64,000 bases of DNA from Spartobacteria bacterium. GTDB taxonomy: Bacteria > Verrucomicrobiota > Verrucomicrobiia > Chthoniobacterales > UBA10450. Every line of letters begins with the position of its first letter. Position 1 is the first letter of the stretch. Shown here piece by piece: positions 62,554 through 64,000 of this stretch. Below the pieces are notes generated by a model, which ran no database searches, was not told the origin of the DNA, and saw nothing but the letters and a program-made list of their open reading frames with translations. The position numbers and the translations under genes were made by a program. The stretch spans positions 248,001 through 312,000 of the forward strand of contig JAJPGZ010000003.1 of NCBI GenBank assembly GCA_021325495.1, written 5' to 3'.

Positions 62554-64000
62554 CTAACGCGTGCGCAATGGACGATTCGCGCGGTAGGCTTCGAGCGCGC
62601 TCGTAAGATCGACAATCAACCCTTGTTGTCCCTGCGATTGCGCCAACTCGCGCGCGCGTTCGGCGGTCGTGATCGCTTCCGAAAATCGTCCGCTCTCGGC
62701 GTACGCCGCCGCTAACGTTCGCAACACAATCACGTTCTCGTGTCCGGCATGATTCGCGACATCCTCGGCGAGTCCCACCGCTTTTGCGCCGTCGCGCACG
62801 GAATCGTCGCCACTCGTCGCCAGGACCCACGCGAGATTGATCTCGCCATTCATGTGGCGCGGATCGATGGCGAGACAACGTTGTAAATGGGAAAGCGCGG
62901 CGCGTTCATCACCGAGCTGAAGTAACGCGAGGCCGAGATTGTTCTCGCCATCGGCGTCGTTAGGCCGGATGCGCAACGCTTCTTCCGAATGCGAGATCGC
63001 TTCCGGCACGCGGCCGCGGCGCATGAGCAAGTCAGCGAGACTGGCATGCGCGAAAGCGTTATCGCGCGTGACCGCCAGCGTGTGTCTCCACAAATTTTCG
63101 CTGTCGCTCCAATACGACGCCTGCGCGCGGGAAGTGAGCGCAAGCGCCGCGATGATTATGACGCTCGCGGTCGCATGCATTTGCCGGCGGAACGCAAAGT
63201 TCTTCGTTAGATCGACAATCAACCATGTGAGTGCGAGGCAGAGACCGATGTGCGGCAAATATGTGTAGCGGTCCGCGTGCGCCTGGCGGTTTATCTGCAC
63301 CAACCCGATGACCGGCGCTAAGATCGACAAGTACCAAAACCAGCCGACGAACAAATACGGCCGCGATTTTCGGAGCGCGATGACGGCGATGGTGACTGCG
63401 ACCAAAAACAGGGCGGCCGCGATAACCTGCCAAACTGGAAACGGAATTGCGGGGAACGGATAGAAGACGGCGAGATCGTTAGGCCAAAACATTTGGCGGA
63501 TATAAATCACGTAGCTCAGAATTGCGTTCGCGATCCGCACCGAGAACGGCAACGCATCCGCCGCACTGTGCACCGGGGCAATTCCCGATGACGTGATTGC
63601 CGCGACCAGGATCGACATGACGAACAGCGGAAACTTTTCCGCCACCAGCTTTCTCCACGATGTCGATCTTGCGAGCGGCCAATGATCGAGAAGCAAAAGC
63701 ACGAACGGCATCGTCACCAACATCGGTTTCGACATCAGCCCGCATGCGTACAAGATCGACATCGTCACGTAACGCCCGACCGAAGGCCGGCGCGTGTAAT
63801 GCAGATAAGCGCCGAGCGTGAGCATGAAAAAGAGGCCGCTGAGAACATCTTTGCGTTCGACCACCCACGCGACGGATTCGACGCGCAACGGATGAATCGC
63901 GAACACGGCGGCAACGAAAGCGCTTCGCCAAACCGCCCCCGCCATCGCGCGCAGAACGAAGAAAAGCAGCACGGCCGCGGTCGCGTGCAGAAGAACATTC
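62554..64000 (-). CDS. TMTC-like glycosyltransferase with TPRs, N-terminus outside window
   Basis: About 480 residues visible; the frame is open to the window edge (NVLLHATAAVLLFFVLRAM), so the start lies beyond 64000. Multi-span part with GT-C-like helices, FAIHPLRVESVAWVVERKDVLSGLFF, the DUF1736/TMTC block HADRYTYLPHIGL, then about four TPRs from residue ~290 (NAFAHASLADLLMRRGRVPEAISHSEEAL, NDADGENNLGLALLQLGD). TMTC proteins are O-mannosyltransferases in animals; the bacterial ones are predicted glycosyltransferases. The C-terminal Ala-rich helices end near tRNA-Val. Confidence 0.85.
   Translation of the reverse strand, partial: NVLLHATAAVLLFFVLRAMAGAVWRSAFVAAVFAIHPLRVESVAWVVERKDVLSGLFFMLTLGAYLHYTRRPSVGRYVTMSILYACGLMSKPMLVTMPFVLLLLDHWPLARSTSWRKLVAEKFPLFVMSILVAAITSSGIAPVHSAADALPFSVRIANAILSYVIYIRQMFWPNDLAVFYPFPAIPFPVWQVIAAALFLVAVTIAVIALRKSRPYLFVGWFWYLSILAPVIGLVQINRQAHADRYTYLPHIGLCLALTWLIVDLTKNFAFRRQMHATASVIIIAALALTSRAQASYWSDSENLWRHTLAVTRDNAFAHASLADLLMRRGRVPEAISHSEEALRIRPNDADGENNLGLALLQLGDERAALSHLQRCLAIDPRHMNGEINLAWVLATSGDDSVRDGAKAVGLAEDVANHAGHENVIVLRTLAAAYAESGRFSEAITTAERARELAQSQGQQGLIVDLTSALEAYRANRPLRTR

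Overview
The window is GC-rich, tightly packed bacterial DNA. It looks like a soil Verrucomicrobiota, probably near Chthoniobacterales/Spartobacteria. That placement is inference from gene content: an RpoZ of verrucomicrobial type, Dop plus a proteasomal-type AAA ATPase in a Gram-negative background, a PEP-CTERM-like protein, a TMTC-like glycosyltransferase with TPRs, an OprP-like porin and a single-chain glycyl-tRNA synthetase. No 16S gene is present to confirm it.

Layout. 1-6.4 kb: aroB (5' end outside the window), an exported amidase, a YmdB-type phosphodiesterase, a TPR protein, infC, a DsbA-like protein and a rhomboid protease. 6.5-13 kb: alpha-glucan phosphorylase, then dop and an ARC/Mpa-type ATPase with a REP-associated transposase between them, then tRNA-Asp. 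13.4-18.9 kb: a probable acquired block (universal stress protein, P-type cation ATPase, CDF exporter, unknown gene). 19-27.5 kb: a cyclase/TPR signalling protein, barrel protein, MbfA-like iron exporter, SLATT protein, rpoZ, NYN nuclease and small membrane proteins. 27.8-36 kb: accessory DNA with a PEP-CTERM protein, an MmeI-like restriction-modification operon with an HNH nuclease, an SDR, and two decayed four-helix-bundle genes around a methyltransferase-like membrane protein. 36.2-51.4 kb: a large phosphate locus (phoB-phoR-pstC-pstA-pstB-phoU-DUF47-pit-ppk-polyphosphate glucokinase-sixA-arsC on +; porin-pstS-phosphoesterase on -) with three 11-bp-periodic Pho-box-like sites. 51.4-64 kb: cstA, valS, amidase, murI, an LTA-synthase-like protein, glyS, OsmC, tRNA-Val and a TMTC/TPR protein cut by the window end.

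The strongest signal no gene explains is a non-palindromic 10-mer, AAGATCGACA/TGTCGATCTT. I counted at least 84 exact copies on both strands, against about 0.1 expected from uniform base use. A second word, CCTAACGA/TCGTTAGG, has about 44 copies against about 2 expected. Both lie mostly inside genes and show no strand bias. The 10-mer also forms a perfect 15-bp inverted pair between osmC and glyS, forms tandem pairs 15-16 bp apart, abuts the ATG of three genes, and is missing from the probable acquired block. This is how DNA-uptake sequences behave in Neisseria and Haemophilus, so a previously undescribed uptake- or replication-linked signal is the leading hypothesis. A second striking element is a palindrome inserted in frame in both aroB and valS, adding the same peptide LDGLKPSS to two unrelated enzymes.
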